DNA of 64,000 nt from Luteolibacter arcticus (GTDB lineage: Bacteria; Verrucomicrobiota; Verrucomicrobiia; Verrucomicrobiales; Akkermansiaceae). The notes under the pieces are model-generated. The model saw only the letters and a program-made list of their open reading frames with translations. It made no database searches and had not been told where the DNA came from. The position numbers were made by a program, and so were the translations under genes. Location of the stretch: NCBI RefSeq assembly GCF_025950235.1, contig NZ_JAPDDT010000002.1:744001-808000 (forward strand), read 5' to 3'. Position 1 is the stretch's first letter; each line of letters starts with the position of its first letter. Positions 1 through 7,351 of this stretch are shown in pieces.

Positions 1-2
1 GG

Positions 3-1424
3 AGGGTCTCGCTTCCGGAATCGGTTGGAGCTGCAAGGGCTCATAGCTTCCTTGGTCTCGTACTGCTTCGCCAGAGCAGATGGAACGAGTCCGAGGCCGA
101 ACTCCAGGCCGCTCTCGATCTGTGGAAACGCCTTGGCTTGCTGGAGGAGATTAGGGCGGTGGAGACGCTCGCAAACCTTTCGGTTTTGCGCAGGCTGGAA
201 GGCAGGCTTGAGGAGGCGGAGTCCTTGTCGCGCCGCGTCCTGGAGTTACGGCGGAAAATTCTGCCACCCGCGGATTCCCGCATTCTTTCCGCGTCCAGCA
301 ATCTCGGCAGCGTATTGGTGGCTGCCGGGAAGATCAGCGAGGCGGAGCAGCTCTTCCGGCAGTTGATCGAGGAAAGGAAGAACCGCGAGGAAACCGAAGA
401 TCACAGCATTGCACTCATCCACCACGCTCTCGGGGCGGTGCTCCAGAGACAAGGGAAGTCCGGTGAGGCGAGGGAATGCTACGAACGCGCGGTCGCGATA
501 CGGCGCGAAATGCTGGTGAAAGGTCATCCCCATCTGACCTCATCGCTGATGGCTTTGGCGAATCTGCAACGTGCTGCCGGAAAGACCGGTGAGGCCGAAG
601 CCCTGTATCGTGAGGCATTCGAAAACTCACGGAATAGAACGGATGAGGAGGATCCCACGGCCACCGCGAAAGCCTTGGAGGATCTCATCAAGCTGATGCT
701 GGTCCAGAAGAAGCGGATTGAGGTCGATGCCCTGTTCTCGGAGCTGATGCCCCCCGGGTTTCCGATCACCTTGGAGAATGTCCCGCTGTGGAAGATCCGG
801 GCGGAGTTCCTCGCTAGGACCGGCAAGTGGGCGGAAGCCATGGCACTTGGCGAAAAGCTCGTGGCATTGCAGCCCGGGGACCATGAACTCTACCACACGC
901 TGGCCCCGCTCCTCATTGCCGAGGGGGAAATCGAAGCTTATCGCGAACTCTGCGACAGGATTCTCAAACGCTTCGTCGCGCCGACGGATCCATTCCTGGC
1001 GGACCGCATGGCCAAGGACTGCCTCATCATGCCTTCGGCGGAGGGCGACGTGAAGGCGGCCGCGGCGTTGGCGGAGGTCGCCGTGAGCAAAGGAGCGGGA
1101 AGGGCCTCCTCGCCCTTGTTTCATTTTTGCAAGGCACTGGCGGAATACCGTCAGGGGAACTTTGCGGAGGCCATCGAGTGGGCGGAGAAGGTGAAAGGCT
1201 TGCTTCCTCATGCCGCGGTGGAGGCGGGCGCAATCCTGGCGATGGCGAATCACCAATTGAAGCAGTTCGATGCGGCGCGGGCGCACTTGGCGGGCAGCTC
1301 GGCCGCATTTGCGAAGCTGCCATCCCTGGAAAGCGGCGATCTAGGCGGTGATTGGCGGGATTGGATCATCGCCCGCACGTTACTTGCCGAGGCCCGCACG
1401 CTGATCGAAGGATCGGCCCGATGA
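3..1424 (+). CDS. TPR-repeat protein, 5' end outside window
   Basis: The reading frame is open to the left edge of the window, so the gene starts upstream; the TTG near position 138 is internal. About 473 residues are visible. They form tandem tetratricopeptide repeats of the kinesin-light-chain kind, with the A..LG.VL...G...EAE pattern seen in NLGSVLVAAGKISEAEQLF, LGAVLQRQGKSGEARECYERA and LANLQRAAGKTGEAEALYREA. Such repeats bind partner proteins. No enzyme domain is visible in this part. In Verrucomicrobiota and Planctomycetota, TPR tails of this kind commonly follow a Ser/Thr protein kinase domain encoded beside an ECF sigma factor, and a sigma factor follows here. The kinase is therefore a reasonable but unseen guess. 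The stop overlaps an upstream ATG (1421) in the frame of the next gene. Confidence 0.85.
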   Translation, partial: RVSLPESVGAARAHSFLGLVLLRQSRWNESEAELQAALDLWKRLGLLEEIRAVETLANLSVLRRLEGRLEEAESLSRRVLELRRKILPPADSRILSASSNLGSVLVAAGKISEAEQLFRQLIEERKNREETEDHSIALIHHALGAVLQRQGKSGEARECYERAVAIRREMLVKGHPHLTSSLMALANLQRAAGKTGEAEALYREAFENSRNRTDEEDPTATAKALEDLIKLMLVQKKRIEVDALFSELMPPGFPITLENVPLWKIRAEFLARTGKWAEAMALGEKLVALQPGDHELYHTLAPLLIAEGEIEAYRELCDRILKRFVAPTDPFLADRMAKDCLIMPSAEGDVKAAAALAEVAVSKGAGRASSPLFHFCKALAEYRQGNFAEAIEWAEKVKGLLPHAAVEAGAILAMANHQLKQFDAARAHLAGSSAAFAKLPSLESGDLGGDWRDWIIARTLLAEARTLIEGSAR

Positions 1425-1531
1425 AGAGTTTCATTCTGTTTCAGAGCCGCGCCAGCAATCCATTGCGATTGCAATCGGAGGGGCATTGGCGAAGTTTGGC
1501 AACGCTTCCGAATCCATCTTCCCCCGATTCC

Positions 1532-2092
1532 ATGAGTGATGTCACGGTCATGCTTGCGGCAGTCGAGCAAGGCGAGCCGAATGCCGCCGAGGAACTGCTC
1601 AAGCTGGTCTATGACGAGCTGCGCAAGCTCGCCGCTTTCCGGATGTCGCAACAGCCGCCGGGCCAGACGCTCCAACCGACGGCGCTCGTCCATGAGGCTT
1701 GGCTGAAGCTGGTAGGGTCAGCGACGCCGACCTTCAACGACCGGGCCCATTTCTTCTCCGCCGCCGCGGAGGCCATGCGCCATATCCTGATCGACCGCGC
1801 CCGCCGCAAACAAACCCGCCGGCATGGCGGCGACTTGGAACGGGTGCCGATGGGGGAGTTCGAAGTGATGTCGCCGCTTCCAGACGAGCAAATGCTCGCG
1901 GTGAATGAAGCGCTCGACCGCTTTTCTCTCCAGTATCCGGCGCAGGCCCAGGTGGTGAAACTCCGCTACTTCACCGGCATGACGAACGAGGAGATCGCAC
2001 GGCTGCTGAAGGTGTCCGTTTCCACGGTGAAGAACTACTGGAATTTCTCCCGCGCCTGGCTGTTCCGGGAGATTGACGGCGAGCCGGATTGA
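1532..2092 (+). CDS. ECF sigma factor, ECF43-like (PF07638 / TIGR02999 type)
   Basis: A 186-residue sigma-70 family protein that should direct RNA polymerase to a small regulon. Region 2 runs from MSDVTVMLAAVEQGE to about residue 95; region 4 (about 120-180) has the HTH MTNEEIARLLKVSVSTVKNY. Region 2.2 reads LQPTALVHEAWLKLV, so the acidic DAED-like residues of ordinary ECF factors are replaced by QPTA, with Thr near residue 50. In ECF43 factors such as Vibrio EcfP this threonine is phosphorylated by a partner kinase. I chose ATG 1532 because family similarity begins there; the frame is open to an ATG at 1421 that overlaps the stop of the TPR gene, which would add a low-similarity extension. 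No anti-sigma gene is adjacent, which fits kinase control. Confidence 0.85.
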   Translation: MSDVTVMLAAVEQGEPNAAEELLKLVYDELRKLAAFRMSQQPPGQTLQPTALVHEAWLKLVGSATPTFNDRAHFFSAAAEAMRHILIDRARRKQTRRHGGDLERVPMGEFEVMSPLPDEQMLAVNEALDRFSLQYPAQAQVVKLRYFTGMTNEEIARLLKVSVSTVKNYWNFSRAWLFREIDGEPD

Positions 2093-2099
2093 CCCGTGA

Positions 2100-2774
2100 T
2101 CACTGGTCCAACAGGTCCGGCCGGTTCTCTCGCGTGCGCTCGAGCGCCCTCTCCGTTTTCCAAGCCGCGATTTTTGCGTGGTGGCCGGAGATCAGCACGT
2201 CCGGCACCTTCATCCCGCGGAAATCGATCGGGCGGGTGTAGGCCGGCGCTTCTAACAAACCGGGATCGGAAAACGATTCGTCCTGATGCGAACGCTCGTC
2301 GCCGAGTGCGCCCGGAAGCAGCCGCACGATGGCGTCCGTCACCACCGCGGCGGCGATGGCACCGTTGGTGAGGACGTAGTCGCCGATCGATAGTTCCACG
2401 TCGACCAGCGCCTCGATTACCCGATGATCGACGCCCTCGTAGTGGCCGCAGAGCAGGATGAGGTGCTTTTCCTCCGACAGCTCGCGGGCGATGGCCTGCT
2501 TGAAGACCTTTCCCTGCGGGGTCATGAGGATAACCTTCGACTCCGGGGTGCGCAGTTCCTCGATCGCGGCGAAGATCGGGCCGGGCATCATCAGCATGCC
2601 TTGGCCGCCACCGCAGAGGGTGTCGTCGGTGCGCTTGTGCTTGTCGGTGGACCAGTCGCGGATGTTGTGGGCGCGGATCTCCACTAGCCCGGCGTCCTGC
2701 GCCCGGCGGATGATGCTCTCGCCGAGCGGGGCGAGGGCGATCTCGGGAAAGAGGGTGAGGATGTCGATGCGCAT
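2100..2774 (-). CDS. trmD: tRNA (guanine-N1)-methyltransferase TrmD
   Basis: A 224-residue SPOUT-family enzyme that methylates G37 of tRNAs using S-adenosylmethionine. The start is set by the classic MRIDILTLFPE N-terminus; the frame continues upstream without similarity. The trefoil-knot cofactor site is visible in LLCGHYEGVDHRVIE and in SIGDYVLTNG. The basic loop and catalytic region includes DESFSDPGLLEAPAYTRP, and the C-terminal helical domain ends with HHAKIAAWKTERALERTRENRPDLL. Length matches the family (220-250). It is not in the usual rpsP-rimM-trmD-rplS operon. Its upstream neighbour on the same strand is a zinc-ribbon gene separated by repeat-rich DNA. Confidence 0.97.
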   Translation of the reverse strand: MRIDILTLFPEIALAPLGESIIRRAQDAGLVEIRAHNIRDWSTDKHKRTDDTLCGGGQGMLMMPGPIFAAIEELRTPESKVILMTPQGKVFKQAIARELSEEKHLILLCGHYEGVDHRVIEALVDVELSIGDYVLTNGAIAAAVVTDAIVRLLPGALGDERSHQDESFSDPGLLEAPAYTRPIDFRGMKVPDVLISGHHAKIAAWKTERALERTRENRPDLLDQ

Positions 2775-2790
2775 TCGGCGGCCGGGTTTT

Positions 2791-2822
2791 AACCGCGAAT
2801 GGACGCGAAGGAACGCGAATCT
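2791..2822 (+). repeat. AACCGCGAAT-type repeat arm
   Basis: Just upstream of trmD is a GC/AT-patterned stretch beginning AACCGCGAATGGACGCGAAG and ending CGCGAATCT, in which CGCGAA recurs with a spacing of about 10 bases. It resembles one arm of the larger inverted repeat at 55773-55869. It looks like a dispersed non-coding repeat family. Confidence 0.6.
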
Positions 2823-2832
2823 TCTGCAGCTA

Positions 2833-2938
2833 TAGCGGAATGGCTGCGCCGTTCCGGCGGGGCGGAGTTGGGAGCTGGATCGCGCTTTGATTTGTGGTGC
2901 GGTCGGTACCCCGCCGGAACGACGAAGTCGTTCCGCTA
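2833..2938. repeat. Pair of TAGCGGAA-family palindromic repeats, inverted
   Basis: Two related hairpin elements face each other. The first (2833-2862) begins TAGCGGAATGGC and ends TTCCGGCGGGG; the second, read on the minus strand (2938-2908), begins TAGCGGAACGAC and ends TTCCGGCGGGGT. Each forms an 8 bp stem around a three-base loop (TGC, TTC). A third copy lies at 14353-14376. The second copy supplies the TAG stop codon of the zinc-ribbon gene, so it has moved in against or into the gene's 3' end. Confidence 0.75.
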
Positions 2939-4138
2939 CCTCGAGTTGGCCAGGAACGCGATCAGCGCGATGACGGCGATCGCAAGCAAGGTCACGAACG
3001 CGATCTTCCACGCGCTTAGCGGGAAGCGGGCGTGGGCGGTGCCGGTGACGGCGTTGACCGCTCCCTGCCAGGTCTTGCCGCGATACTGGTAGGCGAGCAG
3101 CCAGATGGGGACGAGGATGTGCTTGAAGGTCTTGTCGGAAAACTCGGGGTAGATCTGGAGATTCCGATAGGTGTCACCGGGCACCTCGCGGCCGCACATT
3201 TCCCGCAGGATGCCTTCCATGGTGCCGAAGCCGAGGCGGGCGCCATCCAGCAGCGGGACCTGGTAGTGCTCGACCTGCCAGCCGGAGACGTAGCGGGTCT
3301 CGTAAGGCACGAGATCCTTCGTAGGAAACGGCTCCAGCTTCTGGAGGAGCTCGGTATCGAGTCCGCGCGAGCCAGAGATGACGATGTCGTCGAACCACGT
3401 GGAAACGTGGCCGCTTGCCGGTCGCCATTTGGTGCGGCGCTCCTGGCGGGTCACGGTGCGGCCTTCGGAATCGCGGCTCTGGACGGTGACGTAGTAGTAG
3501 GTGCCGCTCTCCGCGGTCCACGGGCACTCGGCATTGGAGTCGAAGGTCCAGTAGGGCAGATAGACCCGGTTGATGCGGTCGATCAGGTTGCGACGCTTGA
3601 GGTCGTTCGGGGCGAACCAGCGCGCGGCCAGGAAGGCCTTGAGCGCATGGTAAGCCTTCTCTTTCGAAATCGCGGCGGGCAGCAGCGACTCCGGCAGGAT
3701 GGGGCTGTGGATGTCCTTGTAGTCGAGCAGTTCGGGCGAGCCGCAGAAGTCGCAGTGCTGGGCGACGGTTTCGGCGCTGCGGACGAGAACGGCGTGGCAG
3801 TTGTTGCACTGCACGCGGCGGGTGGCGGTGTCCACGTTGATGGCCTTGTCGCCGAGGCGCGCAATGGCTTCATCGAGGTCATGCTCGACGATCGCTCCGG
3901 CCATCGGCGGCGGGCCGATATTCGGGAAATGGGTGCCGCAATAAGGGCAGACGAGCTCTTTCTTGCCGGGATCCCACTCTCCCTTGCCGCCACATTCCGG
4001 GCAGACGTGTCGTTCGAGCGAACGCACCTCCGCCGCGACCCCGCGCCGGTCGGGCAGCGGGGGCGGCATGCGCTTCTTTGGCAGCTCGATCGGCAGGCTG
4101 TCTTCCTCCGGCAGCTCCGGTGAGTCGGTGGGCTCCAT
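2936..4138 (-). CDS. Zinc-ribbon protein with C-terminal membrane anchor, partner of SPFH gene
   Basis: A 400-residue protein. After a proline-rich start it carries two zinc-ribbon modules: CPECGGKGEW..CPYCG (about 45-70) and CNNCH..CDFCG (about 110-135). A long beta-rich central region follows (WTFDSNAECPWTAESGTYYYV and onward), and there is one strong transmembrane helix at the end (IAFVTLLAIAVIALIAFLA). Similar TFIIB-like zinc-ribbon proteins occur next to SPFH genes in many bacteria, and the upstream gene here is SPFH. Start 4138 is preferred because the ATG 30 bases upstream lies next to hairpin DNA and adds a low-complexity MRGRLAPATA. The role is unknown; membrane-linked complex assembly with the SPFH protein is inference. 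Confidence 0.8.
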   Translation of the reverse strand: MEPTDSPELPEEDSLPIELPKKRMPPPLPDRRGVAAEVRSLERHVCPECGGKGEWDPGKKELVCPYCGTHFPNIGPPPMAGAIVEHDLDEAIARLGDKAINVDTATRRVQCNNCHAVLVRSAETVAQHCDFCGSPELLDYKDIHSPILPESLLPAAISKEKAYHALKAFLAARWFAPNDLKRRNLIDRINRVYLPYWTFDSNAECPWTAESGTYYYVTVQSRDSEGRTVTRQERRTKWRPASGHVSTWFDDIVISGSRGLDTELLQKLEPFPTKDLVPYETRYVSGWQVEHYQVPLLDGARLGFGTMEGILREMCGREVPGDTYRNLQIYPEFSDKTFKHILVPIWLLAYQYRGKTWQGAVNAVTGTAHARFPLSAWKIAFVTLLAIAVIALIAFLANSR

Positions 4139-4145
4139 GGCGGTG

Positions 4146-4191
4146 GCGGGGGCGAGACGCCCCCGCAACGGACTGGGGCACGATGCCCCAG
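4146..4191. repeat. Two tandem small hairpins with 3-base loops
   Basis: Between the SPFH and zinc-ribbon genes are two perfect hairpins: a 9 bp stem GCGGGGGCG with loop AGA (4146-4166) and an 8 bp stem CTGGGGCA with loop CGA (4173-4191). There is no T-tract, so they do not look like terminators. They have the same architecture as the TAGCGGAA elements and may be dispersed REP-like units. Confidence 0.65.
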
Positions 4192-4201
4192 CTATGGGAG
4201 G

Positions 4202-5272
4202 TTAGTGGGCGAGGAAGGTATCGAGCGCGGTGCGGGTGACGCGGTAGCTGGAGCCGATCTTCTTCGCGACCAAGGCGCCGGACTCGATCTCGGCCATCAC
4301 GTCGGCCTCGGACACGCCGAGCATGCGGGCGACGGTGGCGGGATCGAGCACGTCGGGATTTGCCGGAGCGGCGGCGGCAGCGGGAGCCGCACCGGGCAGC
4401 GGCGGCGGTGCGCCACCGGTGAGCCCGCCTTGTTGCATGAGTTCCTTGGCGACGGCGAAACCGACCGCCAGTTCGCTGGCGGTGCCGGCCGCGCCCCCGC
4501 CACCACCGGCCGCCATGCCCTGCGCCATCTGGTATTTCACGTAATCGTTGAGATTGCCGATGGCGGACATCGCGGAGCGCTTGTCGATCGCCTCCTCGAC
4601 TTCCGGCGGAACGCTGACGTTTTCGACGACGAACGAGGCGACCTCGATGCCGTACTTCGCGGAGATAACCGGGTTGATCAGCGGCATCAGCGCATCGCCG
4701 AGCTCGGTGTAGCGGGTCGCCACGTCGAAGACCGGGACGTGGGCATTCGCCAGCGCGTCGGAGAAGATGCTGACGATGCGCGAGCGCATCGTGTCGGCGA
4801 ATTCATCCACGCGGAAGTCGTGGTCGGAGCCGGCGACCTCCTTCAGGAAGGTCTGCACATTCACCACCCTGAAGTCATAGGTGCCGTAGGCGCGGGCGCG
4901 GACGACGCCGAGGTCGGCATCGCGCAGCATGATGGGATTGGCGGTGCCCCACTTGTTGCCGGTGAAGAGGCGGGTGTTGACGAAATAGACGTCGGCCTTG
5001 AAGGGCGACTGGAAGCCGTACTTCCAGCCCTTGATGCGGGTCAGCACCGGGATGTTGTCGGTGGTCAGCGTGTGCTTGCCGGGGCCGAAGGTGTCGCCGA
5101 ACTGGCCGAGATAGAGGAACTGGGCGACCTGGCTTTCCCTAACAATAAGCTGGGCGCCGTTCTTGATCGCCTTGTCGTCATCCGGGTAGCGCCAGGCGAT
5201 GGTGTCCCGTGAGTCGTCCTGCCACTCGATGATCTCGAGCAGCTCGCCTTTGATGAAGTCCATGAGTCCCAT
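4202..5272 (-). CDS. SPFH / band-7 domain protein with C-terminal excisionase-like HTH
   Basis: A 356-residue protein of the SPFH 'virion core protein-like' group. The N-terminal MGLMDFIKGELLEIIEW and the following SPFH domain (to about residue 225, including YGIEVASFVVENVSVPPEVEEAIDKRSAM) are typical; family members oligomerise at membranes. A Gly- and Ala/Pro-rich linker (about 240-305) leads to LDPATVARMLGVSEADV and SYRVTRTALDTFLAH, which match a MerR/excisionase-type helix-turn-helix. Homologues more often end in a zinc ribbon or GYF-like domain, so the HTH ending is notable. It is probably co-transcribed with the zinc-ribbon gene 63 bases downstream. Confidence 0.85.
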   Translation of the reverse strand: MGLMDFIKGELLEIIEWQDDSRDTIAWRYPDDDKAIKNGAQLIVRESQVAQFLYLGQFGDTFGPGKHTLTTDNIPVLTRIKGWKYGFQSPFKADVYFVNTRLFTGNKWGTANPIMLRDADLGVVRARAYGTYDFRVVNVQTFLKEVAGSDHDFRVDEFADTMRSRIVSIFSDALANAHVPVFDVATRYTELGDALMPLINPVISAKYGIEVASFVVENVSVPPEVEEAIDKRSAMSAIGNLNDYVKYQMAQGMAAGGGGGAAGTASELAVGFAVAKELMQQGGLTGGAPPPLPGAAPAAAAAPANPDVLDPATVARMLGVSEADVMAEIESGALVAKKIGSSYRVTRTALDTFLAH

Positions 5273-5281
5273 ATGCGTGGA

Positions 5282-5327
5282 AGGGGTAAATTGACCCCTG
5301 CACGCTGAATGGCCCCGCGCGGGCCAT
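5282..5327. other. Two short inverted repeats in the SPFH leader
   Basis: Upstream of the SPFH start are AGGGGT-N6-ACCCCT (5282-5299) and ATGGCCC-N5-GGGCCAT (5309-5327). They fall in the divergent promoter region between the SPFH gene and the next plus-strand gene, and could be operator sites or leader hairpins. Nothing further identifies them. Confidence 0.4.
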
Positions 5328-5418
5328 CAATGAGAAATCGGAGACGATTTTCGTAACGGCGCGGGCCGCAGGTTTCTGCAAGTTTGCCGATCGTGATAGA
5401 ACAACTCCCAGACTTGGC

Positions 5419-5946
5419 ATGAAGGATTCCACCAAGCTGATTCTTTGTTCCCTGTTGTTCGTGCTGGCTGGCGTGATCGCTTTCCTCGCGCCCAAGTACC
5501 AGACTTGGCGATCCGCCCGGCTCCTGGAGGACTTGGAGACGCTTCCGCTGAAATCAACTCTCAGCATCCGGGGGAGCGACATCACCAGTCCGCGCCATAC
5601 CTGGTCGGTTGGAAATTACGGCGTGACCGATGTCGGGCACTTGCGCCTGGTCTTCGAAGACCTCCCGTTTTCCGGCACCTCTTCGTCCGGCTCGCTTACC
5701 CTCGGGACGAAGTCCTCCGGTGGCGGAGGCGGCGGCAGTTCCGGAGTGGGGAATCGCACGTTCGAGTACGATTCCATTCCCGGCGGCAGCCGCTGCCGGT
5801 TCGGTGGCGCGACCTTCGAGATTGTCGGTGGGCAGCTGACTCTCGCGGGCACGACGGTCGATGCTACGGGAGCGCCCTCCTTGGTCCTGATCGGCAAGGA
5901 CCGGAAGATCCGCGAGGTGAAGCCGCTGAGGCTGGCCGCTCCCTGA
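5419..5946 (+). CDS. Small exported or membrane-anchored protein of unknown function
   Basis: A 175-residue protein. Residues 6-25 (KLILCSLLFVLAGVIAFLAP) form a signal anchor; no lipobox is evident. The rest is beta-rich with a central glycine run (SSGGGGGGSSG) and the segments TFEYDSIPGGSRCRFGGATFEIVGGQLTLAG. I recognise no family. The start is the first ATG after the divergent intergenic region. It is transcribed away from the SPFH gene and has no downstream partner on its strand. Confidence 0.65.
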   Translation: MKDSTKLILCSLLFVLAGVIAFLAPKYQTWRSARLLEDLETLPLKSTLSIRGSDITSPRHTWSVGNYGVTDVGHLRLVFEDLPFSGTSSSGSLTLGTKSSGGGGGGSSGVGNRTFEYDSIPGGSRCRFGGATFEIVGGQLTLAGTTVDATGAPSLVLIGKDRKIREVKPLRLAAP

Positions 5947-6022
5947 GCTGAAGCTAATGTTGGACGCGGATCCGGGATCCATATCGCGGCCCTACAGGCC
6001 GCCGTGGACGTCGGTTCGGCGA

Positions 6023-6041
6023 CCCCGCCCGTTGGGCGGGG
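6023..6041. repeat. Perfect 8 bp hairpin with 3-base loop
   Basis: CCCCGCCC-GTT-GGGCGGGG lies between two convergent genes. It has no T-tract. It belongs structurally with the other three-base-loop hairpins of this window. Confidence 0.55.
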
Positions 6042-6074
6042 CTGAGGGATCGCGCACCGTTAGTGCTGAAGAAT

Positions 6075-6108
6075 GAAAAAGCCCGGTTCCCTCGCGGAAA
6101 CCGGGCTC
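6075..6108 (-). terminator. Rho-independent terminator of ilvC
   Basis: Read on the minus strand, the stem AGCCCGGTT/AACCGGGCT is followed directly by TTTTT, 23 bases after the ilvC stop codon. The plus-strand gene ending at 5946 lies on the other side, where the hairpin has no T-run. Confidence 0.85.
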
Positions 6109-6130
6109 TTTGGAAACGTTTGCGTCCCGA

Positions 6131-7177
6131 TTAGTTCGAGGACGAGATCAGGCTGGCCTGGGTGGCGCCCTTCTTGAGCTTCTTGGCCTTCAGCCAGCTC
6201 ATGGTGGCGCGGAGCTTTTCACCGGTCTTCTCGATCGGGTGATTGGCTTCCTCCTTGCGGATCTTGTTGAAGCGTGGATAGCCGTCCTTGTACTCTTGGA
6301 TCCAATCCTTGGCGAACTTGCCGGATTCGATGTCCTTGAGCTGCTTCTGCATCCGCTTCTTGACGGAGGCGTCGATGATCTTCGGTCCGACGGAGACATC
6401 GCCCCACTCGGCGGTTTCGGAGACCGAGAAGCGCATGCCGGCGAGGCCCTGCTCATTCATCAGGTCGACGATGAGCTTCAGCTCATGGAGGCACTCGAAG
6501 TAGGCCATCTCCGGCTGGTAGCCGGCTTCGACGAGGACTTCGAAGCCCGCCTTCACGAGGGCGGAAGCGCCGCCGCAAAGGACGCACTGCTCGCCGAAGA
6601 GGTCGGTCACGGTTTCCTCGCGGAAGTTGGTTTCAAAGACACCGGCGCGGGTGCAGCCGACGCCACGGGCCCAGGCGAGGGCCTTGTCCTTGGCCTTGCC
6701 GGAAGCATCTTGATGGATGGCGATCAGGCCGGGGACGCCCTTGCCGGCGACGAACTGGGAGCGGACGGTGTGGCCCGGGCCCTTCGGCGCGACGAGGATG
6801 ACGTCGATGTCCTTTGGCAGCTTGAGGCCACCGAAGAGGACGGCGAAGCCGTGCGAGAAGAGGATGGTCTTTCCCGCGGTGAGGTTCGGCGCGATGTCCT
6901 TCTCGTAAACGCCGGGGATGACGGTGTCCGGGACGGCGACGAAGATCACGTCGGCGGCCTTCACGGCCTCGGCGGTGTCCATCACTTCGAAGCCGAGCTT
7001 CTTGGCGACTTCGCGGGACTTGGACTTCTTGTAGAGGCCGATGACGACCTTGCAGCCGCTGTCCTTGAGGTTGAGGGCATGGGCGTGGCCCTGGGAACCG
7101 AAGCCGATGACGGCCAGGGTCTTCTTCTTAAGCGGAGCGAGCGACGCGTCCTTGTTCGTGTAGATCTTCGCGGCCAT
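6131..7177 (-). CDS. ilvC: Ketol-acid reductoisomerase (NADP)
   Basis: A 348-residue class I ketol-acid reductoisomerase, catalysing the isomerisation and reduction of acetolactate or acetohydroxybutyrate in valine, isoleucine and leucine synthesis. The N-terminal Rossmann domain shows [15 protein letters not shown] (about 22-37); the catalytic region has ILFSHGFAV, and magnesium-binding residues lie in [13 protein letters not shown] and [13 protein letters not shown]. Start 7177 ([11 protein letters not shown]) is preferred over an upstream extension without similarity. No other ilv gene is adjacent, so it is a single-gene unit ending at the terminator above. Confidence 0.97.
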   Translation of the reverse strand: MAAKIYTNKDASLAPLKKKTLAVIGFGSQGHAHALNLKDSGCKVVIGLYKKSKSREVAKKLGFEVMDTAEAVKAADVIFVAVPDTVIPGVYEKDIAPNLTAGKTILFSHGFAVLFGGLKLPKDIDVILVAPKGPGHTVRSQFVAGKGVPGLIAIHQDASGKAKDKALAWARGVGCTRAGVFETNFREETVTDLFGEQCVLCGGASALVKAGFEVLVEAGYQPEMAYFECLHELKLIVDLMNEQGLAGMRFSVSETAEWGDVSVGPKIIDASVKKRMQKQLKDIESGKFAKDWIQEYKDGYPRFNKIRKEEANHPIEKTGEKLRATMSWLKAKKLKKGATQASLISSSN

Positions 7178-7351
7178 GGCGATGAGGTGTCTAGTGGTGA
7201 ATGCCGGAGCCTCCTGGCCGCGGCGGGCGAACAAGCTGGAGACTTGACGCTCAGGGGTCAAGCGCGCGGTGCGCGGAAGGAAGCGGCGCGATTGATCCCG
7301 GGATTCGCGGGGTTCGTCACAGGTCTCTTGGAGCCGGGTGGATGGATCGGC

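Noticed and set aside
1421-1531. Earlier ATG for the sigma factor overlapping the TPR stop
   Set aside because: It would add 37 residues without similarity to the family; translational coupling is possible but the family start is at 1532.
3032-4123. Plus-strand frame opposite the zinc-ribbon gene
   Set aside because: The minus strand carries paired CxxC motifs and a membrane anchor; the plus frame has neither.
6110-7351. Long open frame on the plus strand across ilvC, continuous with the thioredoxin-like gene
   Set aside because: It is the antisense of ilvC; similarity and a signal peptide start only at 7352. High GC with a biased third position creates long open antisense frames.
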